Shown here one piece after another: positions 1 to 7,976 of a DNA stretch of 64,000 nucleotides; positions within the stretch are counted from its first letter, which is position 1, and each line of letters starts with the position of its first letter. Source of the DNA: JAIBCC01 sp963763855 (lineage in GTDB: Bacteria; Acidobacteriota; Blastocatellia; Pyrinomonadales; Pyrinomonadaceae); NCBI GenBank assembly GCA_963763855.1, contig CAVXPU010000005.1:2542001-2606000 (forward strand), in the 5' to 3' direction. Under the pieces are notes generated by a model. That model worked only from the letters and a program-made list of their open reading frames with translations, was not told the DNA's origin and did no database searches. The position numbers and the translations under genes are program-made.

Positions 1-140
1 TTCAAAACCTGACAGATAGAATTGTTATTTGAAGCCGCCAAAAGAGATGAATCATCAACCACCACCAAAGCTAAATCGCTTTGATTGGCTAGTGATTCTT
101 GCAGTTCCACCCAATTGTTCGTCGGCTCGCTATCTGTCAT
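1..140 (-). CDS. N-terminal fragment of an unknown protein (sensor-like?), runs off the left edge
   Basis: An open frame begins with ATG at 140 on the minus strand and stays open to base 1, giving about 46 residues beginning MTDSEPTNNWVELQESLANQ. The following stretch, ALVVVDDSSLLAASNNNS followed by a Cys, has the rhythm of the start of a PocR/GAF-like ligand-binding domain (hydrophobic strand, Asp pair, short strand, Asn/Cys loop). That resemblance is weak and I would not name a function from it. It is transcribed in the same direction as oppF, with about 210 bases between them in which I see no gene and no clear terminator. Confidence 0.5.
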   Translation of the reverse strand, partial: MTDSEPTNNWVELQESLANQSDLALVVVDDSSLLAASNNNSICQVL

Positions 141-349
141 CTCTGAAGTTTTCGCTTATAACCAAAACACTTTACAGGATTAAAAACGTTTAATCGACGA
201 TAAGTTTCACTAAAATAAACGATTTAAAGCAATAATATTTTTGAGACGTATTTGAGCATTTTTGCTTATGGAATGAAAGAAGTTATGCCGGAAAAAAGCC
301 AAAATATGCACTGCTTTTTAAGGCTTCAAGCATTTAAAGAAGAATATTA

Positions 350-1402
350 TCAGATACCAACTCTTGGCGTGGGCAAATCAGCCTTTTCGATATACGGCTG
401 TTCGGGACTAATTCGCGTACAAGCGACAAAATGCCTCGGCTTTATCTCAACAAGTTCTGGCGTTGAAAGCTTACATTTTGGAACAGAATATTCGCAACGG
501 GTATGAAAACTACAACCCATCGGCGGGTCAATCGGCGAAGGAACATCGCCTTTCAGGATTATTCTTTCCCGTTTCGCCTCGATTTCAGGATCAGGAACCG
601 GAACTGCCGAAATTAATGCCTTGGAATAAGGATGAAGCGGTTCTTCGTAAATATCTTTTGAATCTGAAAGTTCGACGATTTTGCCTAAATACATCACAGC
701 AACTCTATCTGAAACGTGCCGGATCGCCCGCAAATCATGGGAAATAAACAGATAAGTCAAATTCTTATCCTTCTGTAAATTCTCCATCAGATTCATGATC
801 TGTGCCTGAATCGAAACGTCTAATGCGGAAATCGGTTCGTCCGCAACTATAAATTCAGGATTTACCGCCAAGGCACGGGCAATGCCGATACGTTGGCGTT
901 GTCCGCCGGAAAATTCGTGCGGATAACGCTTGGTAAAACGACGGCTCAAACCAACTGTTTCCATCAAATCCTGAACTTCTTTTTCAACTCCATTTTTCGC
1001 CAATCCAAAGGTTTTAATTGGTTCTCCAATGATTTGCCCAACTGTCATGCGTGGATTCAAACTGGCGTAAGGATCTTGAAAAATCATCTGCAGTTTCTTG
1101 CGATTTTCCCGCATTTCACGCTGCGTCAGACTCGCCAAATCTTTTCCTTCAAACATAACTTTCCCACTCGTAATTTCAGCCAGACGAAGAATTGCCTTGC
1201 CAAGTGTTGATTTTCCGCAACCTGATTCGCCAACTAATCCGAGCGTTTCGCCCCTTTTTATATCGATGGAAACACCATCCACAGCCTTTACGACCCTACG
1301 CATATTTAGCCCCTGAAGTCGATCAAGTAAGGATTTCGCACCAAGGTTAAAATGCACTTTCAAGTGTTGAATTGAGATCAAATTATTATTGTTGGCTGAC
1401 AT
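350..1402 (-). CDS. oppF: Oligopeptide/dipeptide ABC transporter ATP-binding protein OppF/DppF
   Basis: Second ATPase of the Opp-type peptide importer, 350 residues, cytoplasmic face of the inner membrane. Visible motifs: Walker A GESGCGKST, Q-loop in MIFQDPYASLNPRMTVGQII, signature SGGQRQRIGIARAL, Walker B FIVADEPISALD, H-loop SHD, and the C-terminal oligopeptide/dipeptide domain with the cysteine cluster CSFHTRCEYSVPKC, which in this family holds an iron-sulfur cluster. I chose the ATG at 1402 (MSANNNNLISIQHLKV) because homologous sequence begins there; the frame is open further upstream but that part lies inside oppD. The gene overlaps the end of oppD by 17 bases, so the two are translationally coupled. 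It is the last gene of the operon that starts with folD. Confidence 0.97.
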   Translation of the reverse strand: MSANNNNLISIQHLKVHFNLGAKSLLDRLQGLNMRRVVKAVDGVSIDIKRGETLGLVGESGCGKSTLGKAILRLAEITSGKVMFEGKDLASLTQREMRENRKKLQMIFQDPYASLNPRMTVGQIIGEPIKTFGLAKNGVEKEVQDLMETVGLSRRFTKRYPHEFSGGQRQRIGIARALAVNPEFIVADEPISALDVSIQAQIMNLMENLQKDKNLTYLFISHDLRAIRHVSDRVAVMYLGKIVELSDSKDIYEEPLHPYSKALISAVPVPDPEIEAKRERIILKGDVPSPIDPPMGCSFHTRCEYSVPKCKLSTPELVEIKPRHFVACTRISPEQPYIEKADLPTPRVGI

Positions 1403-2438
1403 TTTTAGCTTCCCTCGCTTCGATAGATTCTTGATACGTTTCCTTGGCGAAATGACACAAAGACCAATGATTTTCATTGATTTGGACAAATGGCGGAAAT
1501 TCATTGCCGCAAATATCCTGAGATTTTTCGCAACGCGGAGCAAAAGGACATCCGGGCGGAAGATTCGAAACGTCAGGCGGTAATCCGGGAATTTGATACA
1601 ATTGCGTTCCCTGTTCATGTGCCGGATCAGGAACCGATTTCAAAAGCCCTTTCGTGTATGGATTTGCCGGAGTGGCAAAAAGTTCGCGTGTTGGAGCTTG
1701 TTCGAAAACTTTACCGGCATACATCACGATAATTTTATCCGTCATGCCTGCTACAACCCCCAAATCATGGGTAATCAGAATAACCGAAGTGCCTAATTTT
1801 TTCCTCAAATCCTTAATTAATTCAAGTATTTGAGCCTGAATCGTAACGTCTAAAGCGGTTGTCGGTTCATCGGCAATCAGAAGCTCAGGTTCACAACTCA
1901 AAGCCATCGCAATCATCACCCGTTGCCGCATTCCGCCGGAAAATTCGTGCGGATAAGCATCTACGCGAGTTTCTGCATCGGAAATTCCAACCATTTCCAG
2001 CATTTTTATCGCGTGTTGAAAAGCCTCTTCTTTTTTATGTTTGAGATGTAATTCGGTAACTTCTGTCAATTGCGTAGAAATTCTGAGAAAAGGATTAAGC
2101 GACGTCATCGGGTCTTGAAAAATCATCGCGATTCTCTTACCGCGAATTTTTCGCACCTCGTTCAACGACATTTTTCTAATATCTTTACCGTCAAATATAA
2201 TTTCACCATCGACAATTTTCCCGGGCGGCTCTTGAATCAGCCGCATGATCGAAAGATTGGTAACAGATTTACCGCTTCCAGATTCGCCTACAATGCCGAG
2301 AGTTTCACCCTTTTTCAGCTCAAACGTAATACCATCAACAGCTTTAACCACGCCGTCTTCAGTTTGAAAATAAGTCTTTAAATTGTTGACTGTTAATATG
2401 TTACCGTTATTATTATTGATTTTAAAAAGGAAGTTTAT
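1386..2438 (-). CDS. oppD: Oligopeptide/dipeptide ABC transporter ATP-binding protein OppD/DppD (unusual start)
   Basis: First ATPase of the peptide importer. Walker A GESGSGKS, Q-loop MIFQDPMTSLNPFLRI, signature SGGMRQRVMIAMAL, Walker B LLIADEPTTALD, and the C-terminal cysteine loop CPFAPRCEKSQDIC. The first ordinary start codon in frame is GTG at 2351, but that would delete the conserved first strand of the domain. The in-frame upstream sequence LTVNNLKTYFQTEDG matches the family. No ATG, GTG or TTG exists between the upstream stop and that strand, and no ATG exists in any frame there. The best-placed candidate is ATA at 2438, five bases after AAAGGA, which gives about 350 residues. The exact start is therefore inferred, and 2351 is the conservative alternative. 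It follows the small exported protein gene at 2452. Confidence 0.9.
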   Translation of the reverse strand: MNFLFKINNNNGNILTVNNLKTYFQTEDGVVKAVDGITFELKKGETLGIVGESGSGKSVTNLSIMRLIQEPPGKIVDGEIIFDGKDIRKMSLNEVRKIRGKRIAMIFQDPMTSLNPFLRISTQLTEVTELHLKHKKEEAFQHAIKMLEMVGISDAETRVDAYPHEFSGGMRQRVMIAMALSCEPELLIADEPTTALDVTIQAQILELIKDLRKKLGTSVILITHDLGVVAGMTDKIIVMYAGKVFEQAPTRELFATPANPYTKGLLKSVPDPAHEQGTQLYQIPGLPPDVSNLPPGCPFAPRCEKSQDICGNEFPPFVQINENHWSLCHFAKETYQESIEAREAKNVSQQ

Positions 2439-2451
2439 TTTGTTCCTTTAC

Positions 2452-2967
2452 TTACTTTTTACACTGCCTAATTCCCGAATTTTCCGTTACATCGATTTCA
2501 GTTACAACTTCTTTTCCTTCAATCGTATTGTAATAAAAGCTTACGCCTCGATATTCCAAGCCGCTTTTGGCTTTTCCGTAAGCCTTTCTGATATCGGCAA
2601 CTGTGCTTTTGCGTAAAATGATACCTTTACTGGTTTTAGCTTTATACGGAGACTTCATTTCAATTACAAAAATTTGCTTTTTCTTGTCAGATTGGCAAAT
2701 GTAAAAAGCCAGACCGAGATTGTAATAATTCATCTGATAAGAATATTTTTTATTGACGATCCACTTGTATTCTTTCCCGAATTTTTTTTCAACCTCTTCT
2801 TTCGAAGACCTTCCGATCGTGATTCCGTCCATGCCTTTGCCTTCTTTGATGACGTTGTAAGTTTCCTTCGTAGTTTCATTCTTTTCCTTTTTCGCTTTAT
2901 TTTGAGCATTAACCGAAATTATCGAAATTAGAGTTAAAACGAACAAAAGAAATACCGTTTTTTTCAT
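2452..2967 (-). CDS. Small exported protein inside the opp operon, function unknown
   Basis: 171 residues with a clear Sec signal (MKKTVFLLFVLTLISIISVNA, cut before Q). The mature part begins with a Lys/Glu-rich linker and then contains two similar segments: GMDGITIGRSSKEEVEKKFGK and, about 60 residues later, GIILRKSTVADIRKAYGKAK. Both have the form Gly-Ile, polar turn, Glu/Asp-rich helix, Gly-Lys, suggesting a duplicated alpha/beta module. I do not recognise a named family with certainty. It sits 9 bases after oppC and just before oppD, so it is co-transcribed with the peptide importer. It may be an accessory periplasmic factor, but that is inference from position only. Confidence 0.85.
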   Translation of the reverse strand: MKKTVFLLFVLTLISIISVNAQNKAKKEKNETTKETYNVIKEGKGMDGITIGRSSKEEVEKKFGKEYKWIVNKKYSYQMNYYNLGLAFYICQSDKKKQIFVIEMKSPYKAKTSKGIILRKSTVADIRKAYGKAKSGLEYRGVSFYYNTIEGKEVVTEIDVTENSGIRQCKK

Positions 2968-2976
2968 TAGATTCTC

Positions 2977-4389
2977 CTAAAATTTTCTGGTTTGCGGATC
3001 AATCGCGTCGCGTAAACCATCGCCTAAAAAGTTAAGCGAAAAAAGTGTTAAAGCCATCATTACCCCCGGGAAAATAAGCTGCCACGGGAAGATACTGATG
3101 TTTTTAATCCCTTCATTTACCAAACTTCCCCAAGAAGCATATGGTGCCTGCACTCCAATTCCAAGGAAAGATAAAAAAGCTTCGGAAAGCATAACTGATG
3201 GAACTGTCAGGGTTGCATAAACGATTACGGGACCTAAAATATTTGGAACTAAATGCTTAAAAATAATTTTTGGAGTAGATACTCCCGTTGCCTTCGCCGC
3301 TAATATAAATTCCTGATTCTTTAGCGATAAAATTTGACCGCGAACGACTCTTGCCATTGTTAGCCAAGAAATAAAACCAATTGCAAAGAAAAGCAGAAAA
3401 ATCTGAGAAATTCCCTCGCCAATCCCTAATTTAACGAAGCCTTCAGATAGATAAGTTCCCAAAGATGAAATGGGTTTCCCGATACTTGTGTAAATAAGAA
3501 CTTGATAACCAAAATAGATTCCCGCAAGGAAAAGGGCAAAAGCTCCGACTTTGTAAATTAATTGGATCGCAAATTGATTTAACTTCAGAACCCTTGGTAA
3601 AAATAGCTTATAAATTCCGTAAACAAATAAACCCCACAAAATCAAAGCGACAAAACCAATAATTAAAAGAGGGATTAGCTGGATCAAGACGGCTATATTT
3701 TTCCCTCCGAAGGCAAATAATAAAACGATGACAATCAAAATGTATGGAATTGAATAGATAACATCCACAATCCGCATCATTATTTCATCAACTTTTCCGC
3801 CAAGATACCCGGCAATTGAACCGTAACTAACCCCAACAATAAGCGAGACTATAGTCGAGATAATACCTACCATTAAAGATATTCGTCCGCCTTGTAATAC
3901 TCTCGCAAAAAGATCACGTCCGGAATCATCTGTACCCATAAGATGATTAGCTGAAGGCGGAAAAGATTTGACTAATTCGCCATTTTGAACACCGGAAGGT
4001 ATATATTCGGGCGTGATACCCCAAATCCAATTAAGCAAAATTGGCACATCAGTAACTAAAAGTGCAACCACTACAATATTAATCAATCCGAAAATCGCCA
4101 ATTTATTTTTTATTAGCCTTTTGCATGCATCTTTCCATAAAGAAGATTCAGTATTTGAGTTTATTTTGTATAAAGCGTAGATAAAACCCAATAATAAAAA
4201 TAAACTGGTTGAAATGATCCCAGTATCAAAAATCCTCTGGTTGGCACTTCCCAAATCAACTGAAATAAGCTTGCAGACGAGAAGAAATGCAAAACTTAGC
4301 AGAGAAATTAGAAAGGCAAGCAGACACGTAATAAACAGAATCCAAGAAACAAATGAATTGGTTTTTTTGTTTTCGCCGATGTTGTCCAT
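2977..4389 (-). CDS. oppC: Oligopeptide ABC transporter permease OppC, enlarged
   Basis: Inner-membrane permease, 470 residues, against about 300 for typical OppC. The family core is present: LMGTDDSGRDLFARVLQGGRI around residues 150-170, transmembrane helices after it, and the ATPase-contacting EAA loop EFILAAKATGVSTPKIIF near 360-378. The C-terminus, LNFLGDGLRDAIDPQTRK, is typical. Two parts are extra. The first is an N-terminal extension of roughly 85 residues with two hydrophobic helices (about 15-40 and 56-74). The second is an insertion of roughly 100 residues (about 229-327) with further hydrophobic helices, placed where OppC normally passes directly into the EAA-loop helix. The frame is uninterrupted, so the insertion is not a frameshift artefact. 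Confidence 0.95.
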   Translation of the reverse strand: MDNIGENKKTNSFVSWILFITCLLAFLISLLSFAFLLVCKLISVDLGSANQRIFDTGIISTSLFLLLGFIYALYKINSNTESSLWKDACKRLIKNKLAIFGLINIVVVALLVTDVPILLNWIWGITPEYIPSGVQNGELVKSFPPSANHLMGTDDSGRDLFARVLQGGRISLMVGIISTIVSLIVGVSYGSIAGYLGGKVDEIMMRIVDVIYSIPYILIVIVLLFAFGGKNIAVLIQLIPLLIIGFVALILWGLFVYGIYKLFLPRVLKLNQFAIQLIYKVGAFALFLAGIYFGYQVLIYTSIGKPISSLGTYLSEGFVKLGIGEGISQIFLLFFAIGFISWLTMARVVRGQILSLKNQEFILAAKATGVSTPKIIFKHLVPNILGPVIVYATLTVPSVMLSEAFLSFLGIGVQAPYASWGSLVNEGIKNISIFPWQLIFPGVMMALTLFSLNFLGDGLRDAIDPQTRKF

Positions 4390-4431
4390 AAGTAAAATTC
4401 CAAATTTTTAATCTAAAACCATCAGTCAGGT

Positions 4432-5349
4432 CTATTCGTAACGAATTCTTGGATCCAAAAATGCGTATGAAATATCAACCAAAAGATTCGCAGCCATTAT
4501 CAAAATTGAAAGAAACGCAACGATTCCTAAAATCAAAGGTTCATCGCGACTCAAAACGGATTGAATAAAAATATTTCCAAGTCCCGGTATCGCAAAAACT
4601 CTTTCAACTACTACTGTTCCTGCCAAAAGTGCGGCGAGAGCCGGTCCGGTATATGAAACCACAGGAATCAACCCGCCTTTTAAAGCATGCCGAAATAGGA
4701 CTTTAGTCTCACTCAAACCCTTTGCACGAGCAGTTCGTATATAATCTGATCGCATAACTTCTACCATTCCGGCACGAGTTAAGCGTGCGATGTAAGCCGC
4801 ATATATTGCCGAAAGTGTAATTACCGGCAAAACATAACTCATAAAACCACCCGCTCTGGCAGGTGGAAAAATATATAACCAGAGCGAAAAAACAATTACT
4901 AAGATTGGTCCAATCACAAAATTCGGGACTGATTGCCCAAGCATCGCCAGCGACATCGCTCCATAATCAGCAGCCGTATTTTGCTTCAAAGCCGCAATAA
5001 AACCTGCAGCAAGCCCAATTAATAGAGCTAGAGCATAAGCAAAAATGCCGATAATAGCCGAATATGGAAAATGTCTGCTGATGATTTCGTTGACTGATTG
5101 ACCTTGATATTTGAGCGAATCTCCAAAATCAAGTTTTATGATGTTGCCGATCATAATGAAATATTGTTGAATCACCGGCTTATCGAGTCCGTATTTTTTC
5201 TTGATATTTTCTTCGATAGCAGGCGGCAATTTCTTTTCGCCGGAATAAAAATTACCAGGTGCCACGCGGATTAAAACCCACGTTAGCGTTACAACCAGCA
5301 ATGCCATTGGAAGTATTATAAGCAATCTGCGAATCATGAAACTAAACAT
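4432..5349 (-). CDS. oppB: Oligopeptide ABC transporter permease OppB
   Basis: Inner-membrane permease, 305 residues, normal length. It starts with the amphipathic entry helix MFSFMIRRLLIILPMALLVV and the conserved first periplasmic motif APGNF. It ends with the EAA-type loop SDYIRTARAKGLSETKVLFR and the C-terminal motif DISYAFLDPRIRYE, both characteristic of OppB/DppB. It pairs with the enlarged OppC encoded immediately downstream. A short gap of 16 bases separates it from the binding-protein gene upstream. Confidence 0.97.
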   Translation of the reverse strand: MFSFMIRRLLIILPMALLVVTLTWVLIRVAPGNFYSGEKKLPPAIEENIKKKYGLDKPVIQQYFIMIGNIIKLDFGDSLKYQGQSVNEIISRHFPYSAIIGIFAYALALLIGLAAGFIAALKQNTAADYGAMSLAMLGQSVPNFVIGPILVIVFSLWLYIFPPARAGGFMSYVLPVITLSAIYAAYIARLTRAGMVEVMRSDYIRTARAKGLSETKVLFRHALKGGLIPVVSYTGPALAALLAGTVVVERVFAIPGLGNIFIQSVLSRDEPLILGIVAFLSILIMAANLLVDISYAFLDPRIRYE

Positions 5350-5365
5350 CTTTTTTCCTTAAAAT

Positions 5366-7872
5366 TTATTCAACTTTGGTTGTTTTAGCTGCGGCTTGAT
5401 TTTTTTCTTCAAGTGATTTTTGCGTAGCCATCAATTGATTCAATTGCTCCTCAACCTTGGCATCTTTTGTCTTCATAATATTTTCAACGTTCGTATCCCA
5501 CTTGTTTTGATCTTGCTCAATATAGACAAATTTCCAGGCGTGCAAGGTTCCCGGATTTGGATACAAACCTTTTACAAATGGCTTCTTGATCCAATTTGTA
5601 GCTTGTGTTTGCATCGGCAATACGGGTTGATTTTGCAACATGAAAAATTCTGCTTTTGCCAGCATTTCAAATCGTTTTTGCGGATCAATTTCTTTATTAG
5701 CTTCATCAAGCATTTTGTCGAATTTTGGATCGTGCCAACCTGTCGAACTGTCGTTTGGATCGTGATAAAAAAGATTCAAAAAAGTGTATGGATCCATGTA
5801 GTCGCCAACCCATCCCGCTCTTGCCATACCCTGATAATCTAATACTTTTCTAGCAGGCAAAAAGGTTTTCCACTCCAAGTTTTTCAGCGGAACGGTAATC
5901 CCTAAATTTTGACTCCATTGGGCTTGCATAAATTCCGCGACAGCTTTGTTGCTTTCTGCGGTGTTGTAAGTAACTGAAATTTTATCAACCGGAAAAGTCG
6001 GACATTTCCAGCCGTTTCCCATCTTTTATTACGGGATAGCCTGCATCGGTAAGAATTCTTCGGGCTTGCTCGGGATCAAACATTCTCTTGCCCCAGTCTT
6101 CTGCCGAAATCTTATTTGCCTTTAATTCTTCGGCAAAAACCTTGTTACGGGCTTCATCGTATTTCGACAAAATGCCTTCGGGAACAAAATTGAATAATGG
6201 TTTTGTTGTTTTTCTAAATTTGGAAAGTGCTTCGCGATCAACTGCTAAAGCAAAGGCTTTACGGACGTTAACGTTATCTGTCGGGGCTTTTTTGACGTTA
6301 AAAGTATAATACTCGTTCGCAACTTCCGGCAGATTCAAGTATTCGTCCTTAAATTCCCTTACTACTTCATTCCAAGCAGCCGGAACGGTATGATTATAGA
6401 CTCCGTAAACCTCGTTCGCCTTATAAAGATTCATCATGGTCGTTGATTCTTCGAGCGGATAAAATTCTATTCCCTCTAATTTCACATTGTAAAAATCCCA
6501 ATTATTAAAATCTCTTTGAAGAACAATTTTATCGTAAGGCTTGTGGTCGATTAACTTGAAAGCACCGCTGGTAACTATATTCTTTGGCTTTGTCCAGTCT
6601 TTGCCAAATTTTTCGAGCGTACCTTGGTGAACAACACGGAAAAACTGATGCGGAATCAACCCGATAAAGAAAGGTGCCGGCTGATAAAGCGTTAACCGCA
6701 ATGTGTAATCATCAATCGCTTCGACACCCATATCTTCAGCCTTAGCCTCAACCAAAGGCATCTTCTCAAAGCTTCCGGCATAATATTCTTCGAGCAGTAA
6801 CCGATTGATATAAAACAATTTAGCCAATGGTTTCTTTTTTCGTTTAGCTTTTGTTTCTTTGTCTTCGGGAGTTTCAGCCTTGGCAATTTCTTCGTCCAAC
6901 TTTAAGTTTCCCTCATCAATCTTTTTATTCTCATCAGCAAATTTTTTGAATTAATTTTGCCGCGTTTTCAGAAATGGTTAATCCGGAAGTTGCTTCATCA
7001 TTATTCAAAGAATCTTCCGCCAAAACTTTGTTTAAGCCGTCAACCAAATTTTGTTTTGCTGCATCGTCGCAATTTGCAGAACAATCGGCAAGATTATTTC
7101 CCAATTTATTTTGGAGAAGTTTTGAAACGCCGTCAGTTCCACTTTTAACTTTACTTGCAAATCCGCTAACATCTTTCAAATCAGAGACTTTGAAACCAAA
7201 TTTTGGTCTCAATTTATCATCGCCTTCAATTGTTTTAGCCAAAATAAAGGAATCTGCGTCAACTGTTAGTCGTTCATCTGAAGCAATTGATTTGTGAAAT
7301 TCCGTAGCCGCACCAAATTCACTCGCAACAGCCGGAGCAATTCCTTCCTCAAAATCTTTTCTCAATAAAAAGTTATTTTTTTCGTCTTTTACGAATAATC
7401 TGCCGCCATTATAGGCTTCGGCATATTTTATGTAATAAGCCAGATAGGCATTTTGAGCAGCAAGTTCGGGCGACATTGCTCTTCTAAAAGTGTAAACGAA
7501 ATCCTTCGCTGTAATTGGTTCACCATTGGAAAATTTCGCATTTTTCCGAAGATGAAAAAGATATTCCATCCCATCTTTACTTGTTTCCCAGCTTTCGGCA
7601 ATCGCCGGAATCGGCTCCATCGTAAGCGGATCATATTCCAGTAACCCGTCATACATTGCCATCAAAACTCTGGCTTCGGGCTGCCCCGTCGGCACTTGCG
7701 GATCGAGCGATTCAGGTTCCGAACCGGAAATATATCGTAAAACGTTATTCTTTGGGGCTTCCGTTTTCCCGTAAAAACGACTATTGGCAGAGCTTGTGCA
7801 GCTATTGATAAGCAATGATAAAGCAATTAAAGCAACACCCAAGCGAGTTTGGCTAAAATGAATGCGAGCCAT
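5366..7872 (-). CDS. oppA: Oligopeptide-binding lipoprotein OppA (two apparent single-base frameshifts)
   Basis: Periplasmic substrate-binding protein (SBP family 5) anchored by a lipobox, LLINSC. The start ATG at 7872 (MARIHFSQTRLG) follows AAAGGAGCG. Family motifs: SGSEPESLDPQ near the N-terminus, NAKFSNGEPITAKDFVYTFRR, SGAFKLIDHKP, VRKAFALAVDREAL, and a C-terminal half ending near 5366. The reading frame shifts twice. In a run of six T at 6942-6947, removing one base fuses LIQ with KFADENKKIDEGN. In the codons around 6020-6024, removing one base gives AGYPVIKDGNGWKCPTFP. With both repaired the protein is about 834 residues. A long hydrophilic insertion (about 190 residues) sits between the early domain and EAIDDYTLRLTLYQPAPFF. 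Confidence 0.9.
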
Positions 7873-7976
7873 GATTGACGCTCCTTTTGAAACTTCAGTT
7901 AAAACTAGGGAAAGCTGTGTAGTAAATCTGTACAACGTTAAAATATCACGTTACAAACTTTTCAAGCAAGATGCCT

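Noticed and set aside
5366..7872. oppA as a decayed gene or as three separate small binding proteins
   Set aside because: The fragments are consecutive parts of a single family protein; one shift is in a homopolymer; the rest of the operon is intact.
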